Shown in pieces: positions 26,967 to 34,980 of a DNA stretch of 64,000 nucleotides (within the stretch, counting starts at the first letter, position 1; every line of letters starts with the position of its first letter). Source of the stretch: Actinomycetes bacterium (GTDB lineage Bacteria > Actinomycetota > Acidimicrobiia > Acidimicrobiales > RAAP-2); the NCBI GenBank assembly GCA_021778895.1, contig JAJYBR010000002.1, forward strand, positions 186,001 to 250,000, in the 5' to 3' direction. A model generated the notes under the pieces. It saw only the letters and a program-made list of their open reading frames with translations. It made no database searches and had not been told where the DNA came from. A program made the translations under genes and the position numbers.

Positions 26967-28909
26967 CAATGGGCGGCGGACCGGGAGGCCCCTGGCGGGG
27001 AGGGATGCGTCCCGGCATGGCCCCGGGCGGGACAGCCACTGACGCGCGGCGGTCGCTGGCCCGACTGGTGGGCCGGCTGCGACCGGAGCGCCGTCCCATG
27101 CTGGCCGCACTCGTCCTGGGGGTGGCCGCGGTGGCCGCCAACGTGAGCGGACCCTTCATCCTGGGCCGGGCGACCAACGTGCTCTTCGACGGCATCGTCA
27201 GCGCGCGTCTGCCGATCGGCCTCACGCGCTCCCAGGCGGTGGCGCTGCTGCGCGCCCACGGCCAGGGACAGATCGCCCAGATGCTCTCGACCATGCCGCT
27301 GACCCCGGGAGTCGGCGTGAACCTCACGCGGTTGGGTACGACCCTGGCCTTCGCCGCCTTGGCCTACCTGGTCGGCTCGGCGCTCACGTACGGGCAGGGC
27401 TACCTGATGGCCGGCGTCGCCCAGCGCTCGATGTACCGGCTGCGCCGGGACGTCGAGGAGAAGCTGGCGCGTCTGCCCTTGGCGTACTTCGACGCGCACC
27501 CGCACGGGGACGTGCTCAGCCGGGTCACCAACGACATCGACAACCTGACCACGACGCTGCAGCAGGGCCTCAGCCAGCTGCTGACGTCGATGCTGACCAT
27601 CATCGGCGTGCTGGCGATGATGCTGTGGATCTCGCCCTTGCTGGCGGCCATCGCCGTCATCACCATCCCGCTGGCCTTCGTCCTGACGATCCTGATCGCT
27701 CGGCGCAGCCAGGCGCACTTCACGACCCAGTGGCGCCGCACCGGGGAGCTCAACGCCATCGTCGAGGAGGCGCACACCGGCCACAGCCTGGTGCAGGTCT
27801 TCGGCCGGCGGGCCGCCACGACCGCCGAGTTCGACGAGGTCAACGGGCGTCTCTACCGCGCGAGCTTCCGGGCGCAGTTCCTCTCGGGCGCGATCCAGCC
27901 GACGATGCAGTTCGTGTCGAACCTGAACTTCGTGGCGATCGCGGTGATCGGCGGCTACCGCGTGGCCTCAGGCCTGCTGTCGCTCGGCGACGTGACGGCG
28001 TTCATCCAGTACACGCGCCAGTTCACGATGCCGATCACCCAGATCGCCGGGCAGATGAACACGCTGCAGTCGGGCCTGGCTTCCGCCGAGCGTGTCTTCG
28101 AGTTCCTCGACGCCAGCGAGGAGGCTGCCGACCTCCCGCCCCGACCTGCCGCGCCGGGCAGCGGGGCCCTGTCGCTGCGATCGGTCAGCTTCCGCTACGA
28201 CCCCGACGTCGAGCTGATCGAGGACCTGAGCCTGGAGGTCGCGCCGGGCGAGACCGTGGCGATCGTCGGCCCCACCGGTGCGGGCAAGACCACGCTGGTC
28301 AACCTGCTGGTGCGCTTCTACGAGATCGACGGGGGTCACATCCTCCTCGACGGCCACGACTACCGGGACCTCGGGCGCGACGAGGTGCGCCGGCACTTCG
28401 CGATGGTCCTCCAGGACCCCTGGCTGTTCGCGGGCACCGTGCGCGAGAACATCGCCTACGGGCGCCCGGGCGCGTCCGACGAGGAGATCGTGGCCGCGGC
28501 CCAGGCGGCGCACGTCGACGCCTTCGTGCGCACCATGCCCGACGGCTACGACACGGTGCTCGGTGACGACAGCGCCAACCTGTCCGCGGGACAGCGCCAG
28601 CTGCTCACCATCGCGCGCGCCTTCCTCGCCGACCCCGACGTCCTGATCCTGGACGAGGCGACGAGCAGCGTCGACACGCGCACCGAGGTGCTGATCCAGC
28701 ACGCGATGGCCGCGCTGCGCGAGGGACGGACGAGCTTCGTCATCGCCCACCGCCTCTCGACGATCCGTGACGCCCACATCATCGTGGTGATGGAACACGG
28801 ACGCGTCGTCGAGCAGGGGGACCACGCCAGCCTGCTGGCGGCCGGTGGCGCCTACCAGCGCCTCTACGCGGCGCAGTTCACCGGAGCGGCGAGCGAGCCG
28901 TCGATCTGA
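26963..28909 (+). CDS. Heterodimeric ABC exporter, subunit 2
   Basis: This is the partner half-transporter, 648 residues. It opens with a Gly/Pro/Met-rich leader (MTMGGGPGGPWRGGMRPGM) before the TM domain. Walker A is GPTGAGKTTLVN, the signature is LSAGQRQLLTIA, and Walker B is VLILDEATSSVD with the catalytic Glu intact. This half therefore supplies the canonical Walker B Glu and complements the degenerate subunit 1. Its ATG is fixed by the four-base overlap with subunit 1; a longer open frame upstream is an out-of-frame reading of that gene. Confidence 0.94.
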   Translation: MTMGGGPGGPWRGGMRPGMAPGGTATDARRSLARLVGRLRPERRPMLAALVLGVAAVAANVSGPFILGRATNVLFDGIVSARLPIGLTRSQAVALLRAHGQGQIAQMLSTMPLTPGVGVNLTRLGTTLAFAALAYLVGSALTYGQGYLMAGVAQRSMYRLRRDVEEKLARLPLAYFDAHPHGDVLSRVTNDIDNLTTTLQQGLSQLLTSMLTIIGVLAMMLWISPLLAAIAVITIPLAFVLTILIARRSQAHFTTQWRRTGELNAIVEEAHTGHSLVQVFGRRAATTAEFDEVNGRLYRASFRAQFLSGAIQPTMQFVSNLNFVAIAVIGGYRVASGLLSLGDVTAFIQYTRQFTMPITQIAGQMNTLQSGLASAERVFEFLDASEEAADLPPRPAAPGSGALSLRSVSFRYDPDVELIEDLSLEVAPGETVAIVGPTGAGKTTLVNLLVRFYEIDGGHILLDGHDYRDLGRDEVRRHFAMVLQDPWLFAGTVRENIAYGRPGASDEEIVAAAQAAHVDAFVRTMPDGYDTVLGDDSANLSAGQRQLLTIARAFLADPDVLILDEATSSVDTRTEVLIQHAMAALREGRTSFVIAHRLSTIRDAHIIVVMEHGRVVEQGDHASLLAAGGAYQRLYAAQFTGAASEPSI

Positions 28910-28923
28910 GCCCGTCCGGGCTC
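28908..28923. terminator. Candidate bidirectional hairpin between convergent genes
   Basis: GAGCCCG-TC-CGGGCTC forms a 7-bp perfect stem at the junction between the ABC exporter operon and the convergent helicase gene. It has no T-run on either side, so it may be only a weak terminator. Confidence 0.45.
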
Positions 28924-28929
28924 GTGGCG

Positions 28930-30510
28930 CTAGGCCTGGCGGGCGCGGCGCGGCGCGGACGGGCGCGGCGTGCGGTGCGCGGGACCGCGTGAGGAGGCCT
29001 CGCGGGTCCGGGTGCCGCGCTGGACGTTGTGGGCCTCGCGGCCCTTGGGTCCACGGACCTCGTCGAAGCTGATCCGCTCGCCCTTGGTGAGCGTGCGGAA
29101 TCCTTCGCCGTCGATGCGCGTGTGGTGGATGAAGAGGTCGTCGCCACGCTCGTCGCGGGCGAACCCGTAGCCGCGCGACTCGTTGAAGTACGTGACGACC
29201 GCCTCGCCCTGACGGGGACGGCGGTCCTGAGGGTGCCGGTCCTGGGGACGGCTCCGGGGCCCGTAGCCGCCACTGGTCGGCGCCACCGCGGCGTGGGAGG
29301 CCGGTCGCTCCGCCCGCGTCCGGTGTTCCGGCGGCGTCGCGGCGCGGGCCGGCTGGTTGCCAGCGCTCGGAGGGGTCGGTGCCGGCGGGCGCTCGTCGCT
29401 GGGCAACTGCACGGGCTCCGTGATGGCGCTCGGGAGTCCGAGAGCGCGCTGGAGCCGGTGCGCTGCTCCGACGGTCTCGTCGGTGACCAGGGAGATCACC
29501 GTGCCGCGCGCTCCGGCGCGTCCGGTGCGCCCGGAGCGGTGGACGTAGTCGTCCGTCTGGGCGGGCAGGTCGTAGTGGATGACGGCCGGCAGCGACTCGA
29601 TGTGCAGTCCGCGCGCGGCCACGTCGGTCGCGACGAGGGCATCGATCCGGCCGCTCGCCAGGAGCGACACGGCGCGGTCGCGCTGGGCCTGGCTGCGGCC
29701 GCCGTGCAGGGCGGCGGTCGAGATGCCTCGGTCGGCCAGCTGCTTGGCGAGCCGGTCGGCACCGTGCTTGGTGCGCGTGAAGACGATGGCGCGCCGGTGG
29801 GTGGCCAGCGTCTCGGCCACAACGGCGACGCGCTGGTCGCGCCCGACGCGCCAGAAGTGGTGGTCCACGTCGCTCGGGGCCGACGAGTCGACGACGTCGT
29901 GGACGACGGCGTCACGGGTGAAGCGGGTCACGAGTCGGCGGACTGCGGGGTCCAACGTGGCCGAGAAGAGCAGGGTCTGGTGGACCGGCGCCGTCTGGGC
30001 GATGATCCGCTCGACGGCGGGCAGGAAGCCCATGTCGGCCATGCGGTCGGCCTCGTCGACGACGACCAGGGCCACCTGGTCGAGGTGCAGGGTCTGGCGC
30101 TCGAGGAGGTCCTCGAGGCGGCCGGGACAGGCGACGACCACGTCGACGCCGGCGGCCAGGGCCCGGCGGGTGGCGCCGTAGGGCGTGCCTCCGTAGATGC
30201 TGATGACCCGACGGGGGTCCGAGTGCAAGGAAGCGAGGGTGCGCTGGACCTGCGAAGCCAACTCCCGCGTGGGGGCGAGCACCAGCGCGCGGGGGTGCAG
30301 GGGGCGGGCCCGGTCCAGGCGCGCTAGGAGGGCGAGGCCGTAGGCCAGGGTCTTACCCGATCCGGTGGCGGCCTGGCCGATCACGTCGCGTCCGGCGAGC
30401 GCATCGGGCAGGGCAGCCTCTTGGATGGGGAAAGCGGCCGCGAGGCCGAGGTCGCCCAGGCGTTCGACCAGGTGGGTGGGCACGCCGAGCTCGGCGAAGG
30501 TGGGGGACAC
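28930..30510 (-). CDS. DEAD-box RNA helicase with C-terminal cold-shock domain
   Basis: This ATP-dependent RNA helicase has 526 residues. The start is GTG 30510 (VSPTFAELGV) after GAGGAG; the frame upstream is not conserved. The Q motif is FPIQEAAL, Walker A AATGSGKT, Walker B VVVDEADRM, motif III LLFSATLD and motif VI HRSGRTGR. After about residue 370 comes a Pro/Arg/Ala-rich linker, then from about 435 a cold-shock OB fold with RNP1-like SRGYGFARD and RNP2-like DDLFIHHTRI, and a basic tail. Joining a helicase to a CSD in one chain suggests an RNA chaperone for structured or cold-stabilised RNA (inference). Confidence 0.9.
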   Translation of the reverse strand: MSPTFAELGVPTHLVERLGDLGLAAAFPIQEAALPDALAGRDVIGQAATGSGKTLAYGLALLARLDRARPLHPRALVLAPTRELASQVQRTLASLHSDPRRVISIYGGTPYGATRRALAAGVDVVVACPGRLEDLLERQTLHLDQVALVVVDEADRMADMGFLPAVERIIAQTAPVHQTLLFSATLDPAVRRLVTRFTRDAVVHDVVDSSAPSDVDHHFWRVGRDQRVAVVAETLATHRRAIVFTRTKHGADRLAKQLADRGISTAALHGGRSQAQRDRAVSLLASGRIDALVATDVAARGLHIESLPAVIHYDLPAQTDDYVHRSGRTGRAGARGTVISLVTDETVGAAHRLQRALGLPSAITEPVQLPSDERPPAPTPPSAGNQPARAATPPEHRTRAERPASHAAVAPTSGGYGPRSRPQDRHPQDRRPRQGEAVVTYFNESRGYGFARDERGDDLFIHHTRIDGEGFRTLTKGERISFDEVRGPKGREAHNVQRGTRTREASSRGPAHRTPRPSAPRRARQA

Positions 30511-30874
30511 AATGCTCCTCGTCAGTGGTGAACCAACTCGGAAGACATCGGAATCGGCCCGCGTCCAGCAGTGCGCCAGACGGTCTGGCCATTCTAGTCG
30601 CTCGCGGCGTCCCCCCAAGCGGTCCAGGGGTGTTGTCCACGCCGCGGGCAGCTCGAGTATCCCCTCTGTGGTCGACCGACCGCTCCGGAAGTCACATCGG
30701 CCACGCCGCGCCGGCTCATGTGGCTGACCGAGCGCCGATGGGGGTGGTCTGGAGAGCCGGACGAGAGTGCCCGTCTCCAGCAGCGTGCACCGGTGACGCG
30801 GTCCCCACCAGCTCTCTGGCCGGCGTGCCCCACGAGTCGTTGCCCCCTGCGTTCGGGCCCTTCCTAGGCTGGTG
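30511..30874. other. Intergenic, divergent promoter region
   Basis: The stretch lies between the leftward helicase and a rightward hydrolase gene and must contain both promoters. I see no conserved protein, RNA structure or repeat in it. Confidence 0.5.
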
Positions 30875-31456
30875 ATGCAGATCGGAGGCCCGGAGAATGA
30901 GTGCGTACGTCGACTGGCCGGTGGGAACGGGGATCCGCTGGGTCTCGCGGTGCTCCTGCCGGGCAAGGACTATCCAGCGACGATGCCACTGCTGACCTTC
31001 GCGGGCCGGGCTGCGTCCCAGCGGGGCTGGCGGGTGCGCGCCGTGTCGTGGCAGGCACCCGACCTGGGCGTCAACGAGACCATCGACTGGGTCGGGTCCG
31101 AGCTGCGCCAGGCCGTCGGGGGATTCGACGGTCGCGTGCTGGTCGTCGCCAAGTCGCTCGGAACCTGCAGCGCGGACTACGCGGCCCAGCACCGCTACGA
31201 CGCCATCTGGCTGACGCCCCTGCTTCGTCTGCCCGACGTCGTCGCGGCGATGACCCGCCACGCGGGCCGGCAGTTCCTCGTGGGGGGCTCCGAGGACCCC
31301 GCGTGGGACCTCGGAGTCGCCCGCAGCACCGGAGGGGAGGTCCTCGAGATCGACGGCGCCAATCACGCGCTGTTCGTCCCCGACGCCGTTCGCACCGCGG
31401 AACTGCACGTCGACGTCACCCGGGCGATCGACCAGTGGCTCCGCGCCGGCCAGTGA
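30875..31456 (+). CDS. Small alpha/beta-hydrolase-like protein
   Basis: The 193-residue protein has a hydrolase topology. LAVLLPGKDYPATMPLL gives the oxyanion region, VVAKSLGTCSADYAA the nucleophile elbow, GGSEDPAWD the likely acid, and IDGANHALFV the histidine. The nucleophile motif is AKSLG rather than strict GXSXG, as in KANL/dienelactone-like relatives. ATG at 30875 follows a GTG that could also start. The first 20 residues are not conserved-looking, so the true start may be further in. Confidence 0.7.
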   Translation: MQIGGPENECVRRLAGGNGDPLGLAVLLPGKDYPATMPLLTFAGRAASQRGWRVRAVSWQAPDLGVNETIDWVGSELRQAVGGFDGRVLVVAKSLGTCSADYAAQHRYDAIWLTPLLRLPDVVAAMTRHAGRQFLVGGSEDPAWDLGVARSTGGEVLEIDGANHALFVPDAVRTAELHVDVTRAIDQWLRAGQ

Positions 31457-31703
31457 GGGGCCAGGAGACGCCGGGGCGCCGGTGCTCCCGGTCGTGCGCC
31501 GGATGTACGTCCGGGTCCGGGAAGCCACCACGTCGGCGGCCGCGACTCCGGCACCGCGGGGCCATGGCGAAGGTGCGTGGCGGCGAGTCGGGAGTTCAGC
31601 GTGAACGCGCCGGAGGTGGAACTGGCTCACGGGTCACGAGCCCGCCAACGAGTCCCGGGGCGGGTGACGACGTGGACCGTGCCTCCACGCGGCGGTGGAC
31701 TCC

Positions 31704-32444
31704 CTAGCGGTGGCGGACCCAGACGTTGGGCTCGACGTACGTGCCGAGGTCATGGTCACGGTCGACGTGCAGGATTGACATCCCGCGCGGAATGACGTAG
31801 TCGCCCGTAGCGGGAAACTCCATTCCTGTCCATCCGCGCCACTGGTCGACGGTCCCGGTCATCGTCTGCGCTTGGGGAAGCACCCGCTGGATCGTCGCAC
31901 CCATTCGCACGTGCAGGCGCAGCCACGGGTCCCACGGGAGATCGTCGTCGCGCACCCAGTGGGCGTAGAGCTCGATGGGCATAAGGGGGTAGAGGTCCTT
32001 GCGTGTCGGTCGAACCGGGGCCACGACCCGTTCGAGCCGGTGCGCCGTCGCCACGTCGCCCAGCGAGCGCAGGAGCGCCTCGGCGACGTCGGTACCCTTG
32101 TGGGCCGGATGGACCACGGCACCGCCGACGGCGAGCGTGTCTGGGACGCCACCGGTGTCGTGCAGCGCGAGCGCCCGTCCGAGCATGCCGGCGAAGGTGT
32201 CGGGGAGATCGTCGGGGTCGCCATCCCAGGCGAGGGGGACCCCCCAGCCCGTCGCCCCGGGTTGCTCGTCGTGGTCGACGAGCGTCAGGTCGAAGGGGGC
32301 GAACAGGTCACGCACCCGAGGGATCAGGGGAGTGACCGCGGCGTCGCCGACGATCCACGCGGGGAAACCCTCGGCGAAGAGGGCTTCCATCTGGGCGTCA
32401 GACCAGGCGCCAGCACGTGTTGGGACAACGTCGAAGTCGGACAC
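31704..32444 (-). CDS. GNAT-like N-acetyltransferase domain protein
   Basis: The 246-residue protein starts at GTG 32444 behind a clear AGGAGG; the frame upstream runs through a tRNA gene and is rejected. It contains GGAVVHPAHKGTDVAEALLRSL, which fits an acetyl-CoA-binding GNAT loop, and ATAHRLERVVAPVRPTRKDLYP, a pattern I have seen in uncharacterised GNAT-like proteins. The C-terminal part (GDYVIPRGMSILHVDRDHDL) is separate. The function is not assignable. Confidence 0.7.
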   Translation of the reverse strand: MSDFDVVPTRAGAWSDAQMEALFAEGFPAWIVGDAAVTPLIPRVRDLFAPFDLTLVDHDEQPGATGWGVPLAWDGDPDDLPDTFAGMLGRALALHDTGGVPDTLAVGGAVVHPAHKGTDVAEALLRSLGDVATAHRLERVVAPVRPTRKDLYPLMPIELYAHWVRDDDLPWDPWLRLHVRMGATIQRVLPQAQTMTGTVDQWRGWTGMEFPATGDYVIPRGMSILHVDRDHDLGTYVEPNVWVRHR

Positions 32445-32499
32445 GGTCCTCCTGGCGTCGGCGGGGTGGGTCTGCGGTGTCGGCCGACGGGACCACCGG

Positions 32500-32586
32500 T
32501 GGTGGGCGAGGCGGGACTTGAACCCGCACGTCCTTTCGAACACAGGCACCTGAAGCCTGCGCGTCTGCCAATTTCGCCACTCGCCC
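32500..32586 (-). tRNA. tRNA-Leu (CAG)
   Basis: The minus strand folds as a class II tRNA. The acceptor stem is GGGCGAG/CTCGCCC, with discriminator A and an encoded CCA. The anticodon arm CAGGC-TTCAGGT-GCCTG has anticodon CAG, a long variable arm is present, and the T arm contains GGTTCAAGTCC. The length of 87 bases includes CCA. Confidence 0.95.
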
Positions 32587-32669
32587 GTGGACCCGTCAAC
32601 CCTAGTCGAACACCGGGAACGTCCGCGACGCCCACTGATTGGCGAGATTCCCCGGTACGATGAGGGCCT

Positions 32670-33317
32670 ATGGTTTTGCGGGCTGTGGAGAACCGCCTGG
32701 AGCGGCTCTTCGAACGGACGTTCTCGCGCTCCTTCTCGAGTGGACTCCAGCCCGTCGAGATCGCGACGCGCATCGTGCGCGAGATCGACCTGACCCGTCA
32801 GCTCTCGGCCGAAGGCCCCCTCTCGCCCAACGACATCAAGGTCTGGCTGGGACCGCGCGACGCGGCCCGCTTCGATGGCTTCCAAGCCGCGCTGGTGCGC
32901 GAACTCGAGGAGACGGTGCGCCAGCACGCCTTGTCCGAGGGCTACAACTTCGTGGGTCCGGTCGCGGTCCACGTCTTCATCGACGACGACGTGCGCGGCG
33001 GGGACGTCGCCGTGGAGACGGCCTTCGTGGGCGGCGAGCGCGAGCCGCGCCTGCTGCTCGATGACGGGCGCTCCTTCACCGTCACCGAGAAACCGCTGGT
33101 CGTGGGCCGGAGCCCGGCGGTCCCGGTCGTGATCAACGACGCCAACGTCTCGCGCCAGCACGCCGAGTTCTGGCGCACCACCGAGGGCGTGGCGGTGCGC
33201 GATCTGCACTCCACCAATGGCACCTTCGTCAACGGGCACCGGGTGAGCGCGGTGTCGCTGTCGCCGCGCGACGATGTGACGATCGGGCCGGTCCACCTGC
33301 GGATTGAGCTCGTTTGA
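32670..33317 (+). CDS. fhaA: FhaA-type protein (DUF3662 plus FHA domain)
   Basis: This is a cytoplasmic phosphothreonine-reading protein of the PASTA-kinase pathway, 215 residues. Residues 1-115 are the DUF3662 domain (ENRLERLFERTFSRSFSSGLQPVEIATR). Residues about 130-215 are the FHA domain, with GRSP, VSRQHAEF and DLHSTNGTFVNG. In mycobacteria FhaA binds phosphorylated MviN/MurJ and regulates peptidoglycan export. Its stop overlaps the TTG start of the next gene, beginning a tightly coupled operon. Confidence 0.92.
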   Translation: MVLRAVENRLERLFERTFSRSFSSGLQPVEIATRIVREIDLTRQLSAEGPLSPNDIKVWLGPRDAARFDGFQAALVRELEETVRQHALSEGYNFVGPVAVHVFIDDDVRGGDVAVETAFVGGEREPRLLLDDGRSFTVTEKPLVVGRSPAVPVVINDANVSRQHAEFWRTTEGVAVRDLHSTNGTFVNGHRVSAVSLSPRDDVTIGPVHLRIELV

Positions 33318-33757
33318 CGCTCGCGTCCACCAGCTACGCGGCGGTGATCCGACCGCTCCAATTGCTGGTCATGATCATCGTCCTGCTCTTCTTCCTGCGC
33401 ATCCTGCGCGTGGCAGCAGTGCAGGCTCGGCCCGCCGAGGGACGCCAGGAGCGCCGCAGTCGACGAGGGCCGCTCGCCCTGGAGTTCGTCGAGCCCCGGG
33501 ACCGCCAAGGCGAGCGCGTCGAGGTGGAGGGTGCCGTCATCGTCGGGCGGGGCTCGGACTGCGACATCGCGATCGGCGACTCCTACCTGTCGACGCGACA
33601 CGCCCGCTTCGCCAGCGCGGAAGGTGCGCTGTCCATCGAGGACCTCAACTCCACCAACGGCACCTTCGTGAACGACAAGCCCGTGCGCGGCCGCATGGAC
33701 CTGTCGCGAGGAGATCGCATCCGCCTCGGAAGCGTGCTTCTCCAGGTGGTGCGGTGA
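33314..33757 (+). CDS. fhaB: FhaB-type membrane FHA protein
   Basis: The 147-residue protein has an N-terminal TM helix (LQLLVMIIVLLFFLRILRVA) and a C-terminal FHA domain (VGRGSDCDIAIGD, STRHARF, DLNSTNGTFVND). It matches mycobacterial FhaB/FipA, which scaffolds the divisome. The TTG start overlaps the fhaA stop, and its own stop overlaps the phosphatase start (GTGA). Confidence 0.92.
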   Translation: MTLASTSYAAVIRPLQLLVMIIVLLFFLRILRVAAVQARPAEGRQERRSRRGPLALEFVEPRDRQGERVEVEGAVIVGRGSDCDIAIGDSYLSTRHARFASAEGALSIEDLNSTNGTFVNDKPVRGRMDLSRGDRIRLGSVLLQVVR

Positions 33758-34977
33758 CCCGCTGGCGCTTCGCCATCGGCACCGATCAGGGTCTGGTGCG
33801 GGCGACCAACGAGGACGCCCTGCACGCCGACGCGACCATCGCCGTCGTGGCCGACGGCATGGGGGGACACGCGGCGGGCGAGGTCGCCTCGGCGCTGGCC
33901 GTCGCGACGCTCGTGCCCGCGTTCCACCAGGACGAGACCGTCGAGGGACTGGTCCGTGCGGTCCAGGCAGCCAACGTCGCGGTGCACGCCGATGCCCGCG
34001 CCGACCCCGACCACGCCGGGATGGGCACCACGGCGATCATCCTGGCGCTCACCGCCGAGGACTCGGGCCGCGTGGTCCCCACGGTCTGCAACGTCGGGGA
34101 CTCGCGGGCCTACCAGCTGCGCGACGGGGCGCTCCGCCTGCTCAGTCGCGACCACAGCGTGGTCGAGGAGTGGGTGCGCATGGGGCGACTGACGGCCGAG
34201 GAGGCCGCCGTGCATCCTCGCCGCCACCAGTTGACCCGGGTCCTCGGGGTCGGTCCCGTCGTCGAGGTCGACGTGGACTCGGTCGCCGTCCAGCCGGGTG
34301 ACCGTGTGCTGCTGTGCAGTGACGGGCTGACCAACGAACTGGACGCGAATCGCCTGGCCAGTCTGGCCAGTCCGCCCATGCCGCTCGAGGACGCGGCCGA
34401 GTCACTGGTCAGCGCGGCCCTCGAGGCGGGCGGGCACGACAATGTCTCGGTCATCCTCCTCGAGTTCGACGAGGTCGAGGAGGCTGCCCGACCCGTGCAC
34501 CGCACCGTCGCGACGGCTCCGGTTGCTGAGCCGCGGGCCCGCGCCCACGCGCGCCGCCGGCCGCGCCGCGTCACGTGGCGCGCGGCCGCCGCGTTGCTCC
34601 TCTTCGCCGGCGTCGTCGCGGGAGCCGTCGGCGTGTTGCGGTGGTACGCCTACTCGAGCTACTACCTGGCCGGCGACAAGGGTCTGATCACCGTGTACCG
34701 GGGCCAGCCTTCGGGGATCCTGTGGTTCCATCCGCGGCGGATCCTGTCGACGACGTATCCGGTCGCGCATCTGCGACCCGTCGACCGGCGCGCCCTGGCC
34801 ACCACGATCGCCGAGCCCTCGCTCAAGGCCGCGCTGAACTACGCCACCTATCTGAACCACGCCTGGCACCTGACCCGCCAGTCCCAGATCGCGGCCACGA
34901 CGACCACCACGACGACCACCACGACTACTGTGGCGCCCACGACGACGACGACCGCACGACGCGGGACGAGTGGCTGA
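33754..34977 (+). CDS. pstP: PP2C-family Ser/Thr phosphatase (PstP-like)
   Basis: This phosphatase reverses PASTA-kinase phosphorylation. The 407 residues start at GTG 33754 (VTRWRFAIGTDQG). The PP2C domain (1-240) has the metal-binding ADGMGGHAAGEVAS, VGDSRAYQL, CSDGLTNEL and GGHDNVSVI. A TM helix follows near 272-295 (WRAAAALLLFAGVVAGAVG), then an extracellular segment of about 80 residues ending in a threonine-run tail. The longer frame upstream is out of register with fhaB and is rejected. Confidence 0.94.
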   Translation: MTRWRFAIGTDQGLVRATNEDALHADATIAVVADGMGGHAAGEVASALAVATLVPAFHQDETVEGLVRAVQAANVAVHADARADPDHAGMGTTAIILALTAEDSGRVVPTVCNVGDSRAYQLRDGALRLLSRDHSVVEEWVRMGRLTAEEAAVHPRRHQLTRVLGVGPVVEVDVDSVAVQPGDRVLLCSDGLTNELDANRLASLASPPMPLEDAAESLVSAALEAGGHDNVSVILLEFDEVEEAARPVHRTVATAPVAEPRARAHARRRPRRVTWRAAAALLLFAGVVAGAVGVLRWYAYSSYYLAGDKGLITVYRGQPSGILWFHPRRILSTTYPVAHLRPVDRRALATTIAEPSLKAALNYATYLNHAWHLTRQSQIAATTTTTTTTTTTVAPTTTTTARRGTSG

Positions 34978-34980
34978 GCC

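Noticed and set aside
30511..30966. N-terminal extension of the DEAD-box helicase frame
   Set aside because: It lacks conservation and would overlap the divergent hydrolase gene. GTG 30510 has a good ribosome binding site.
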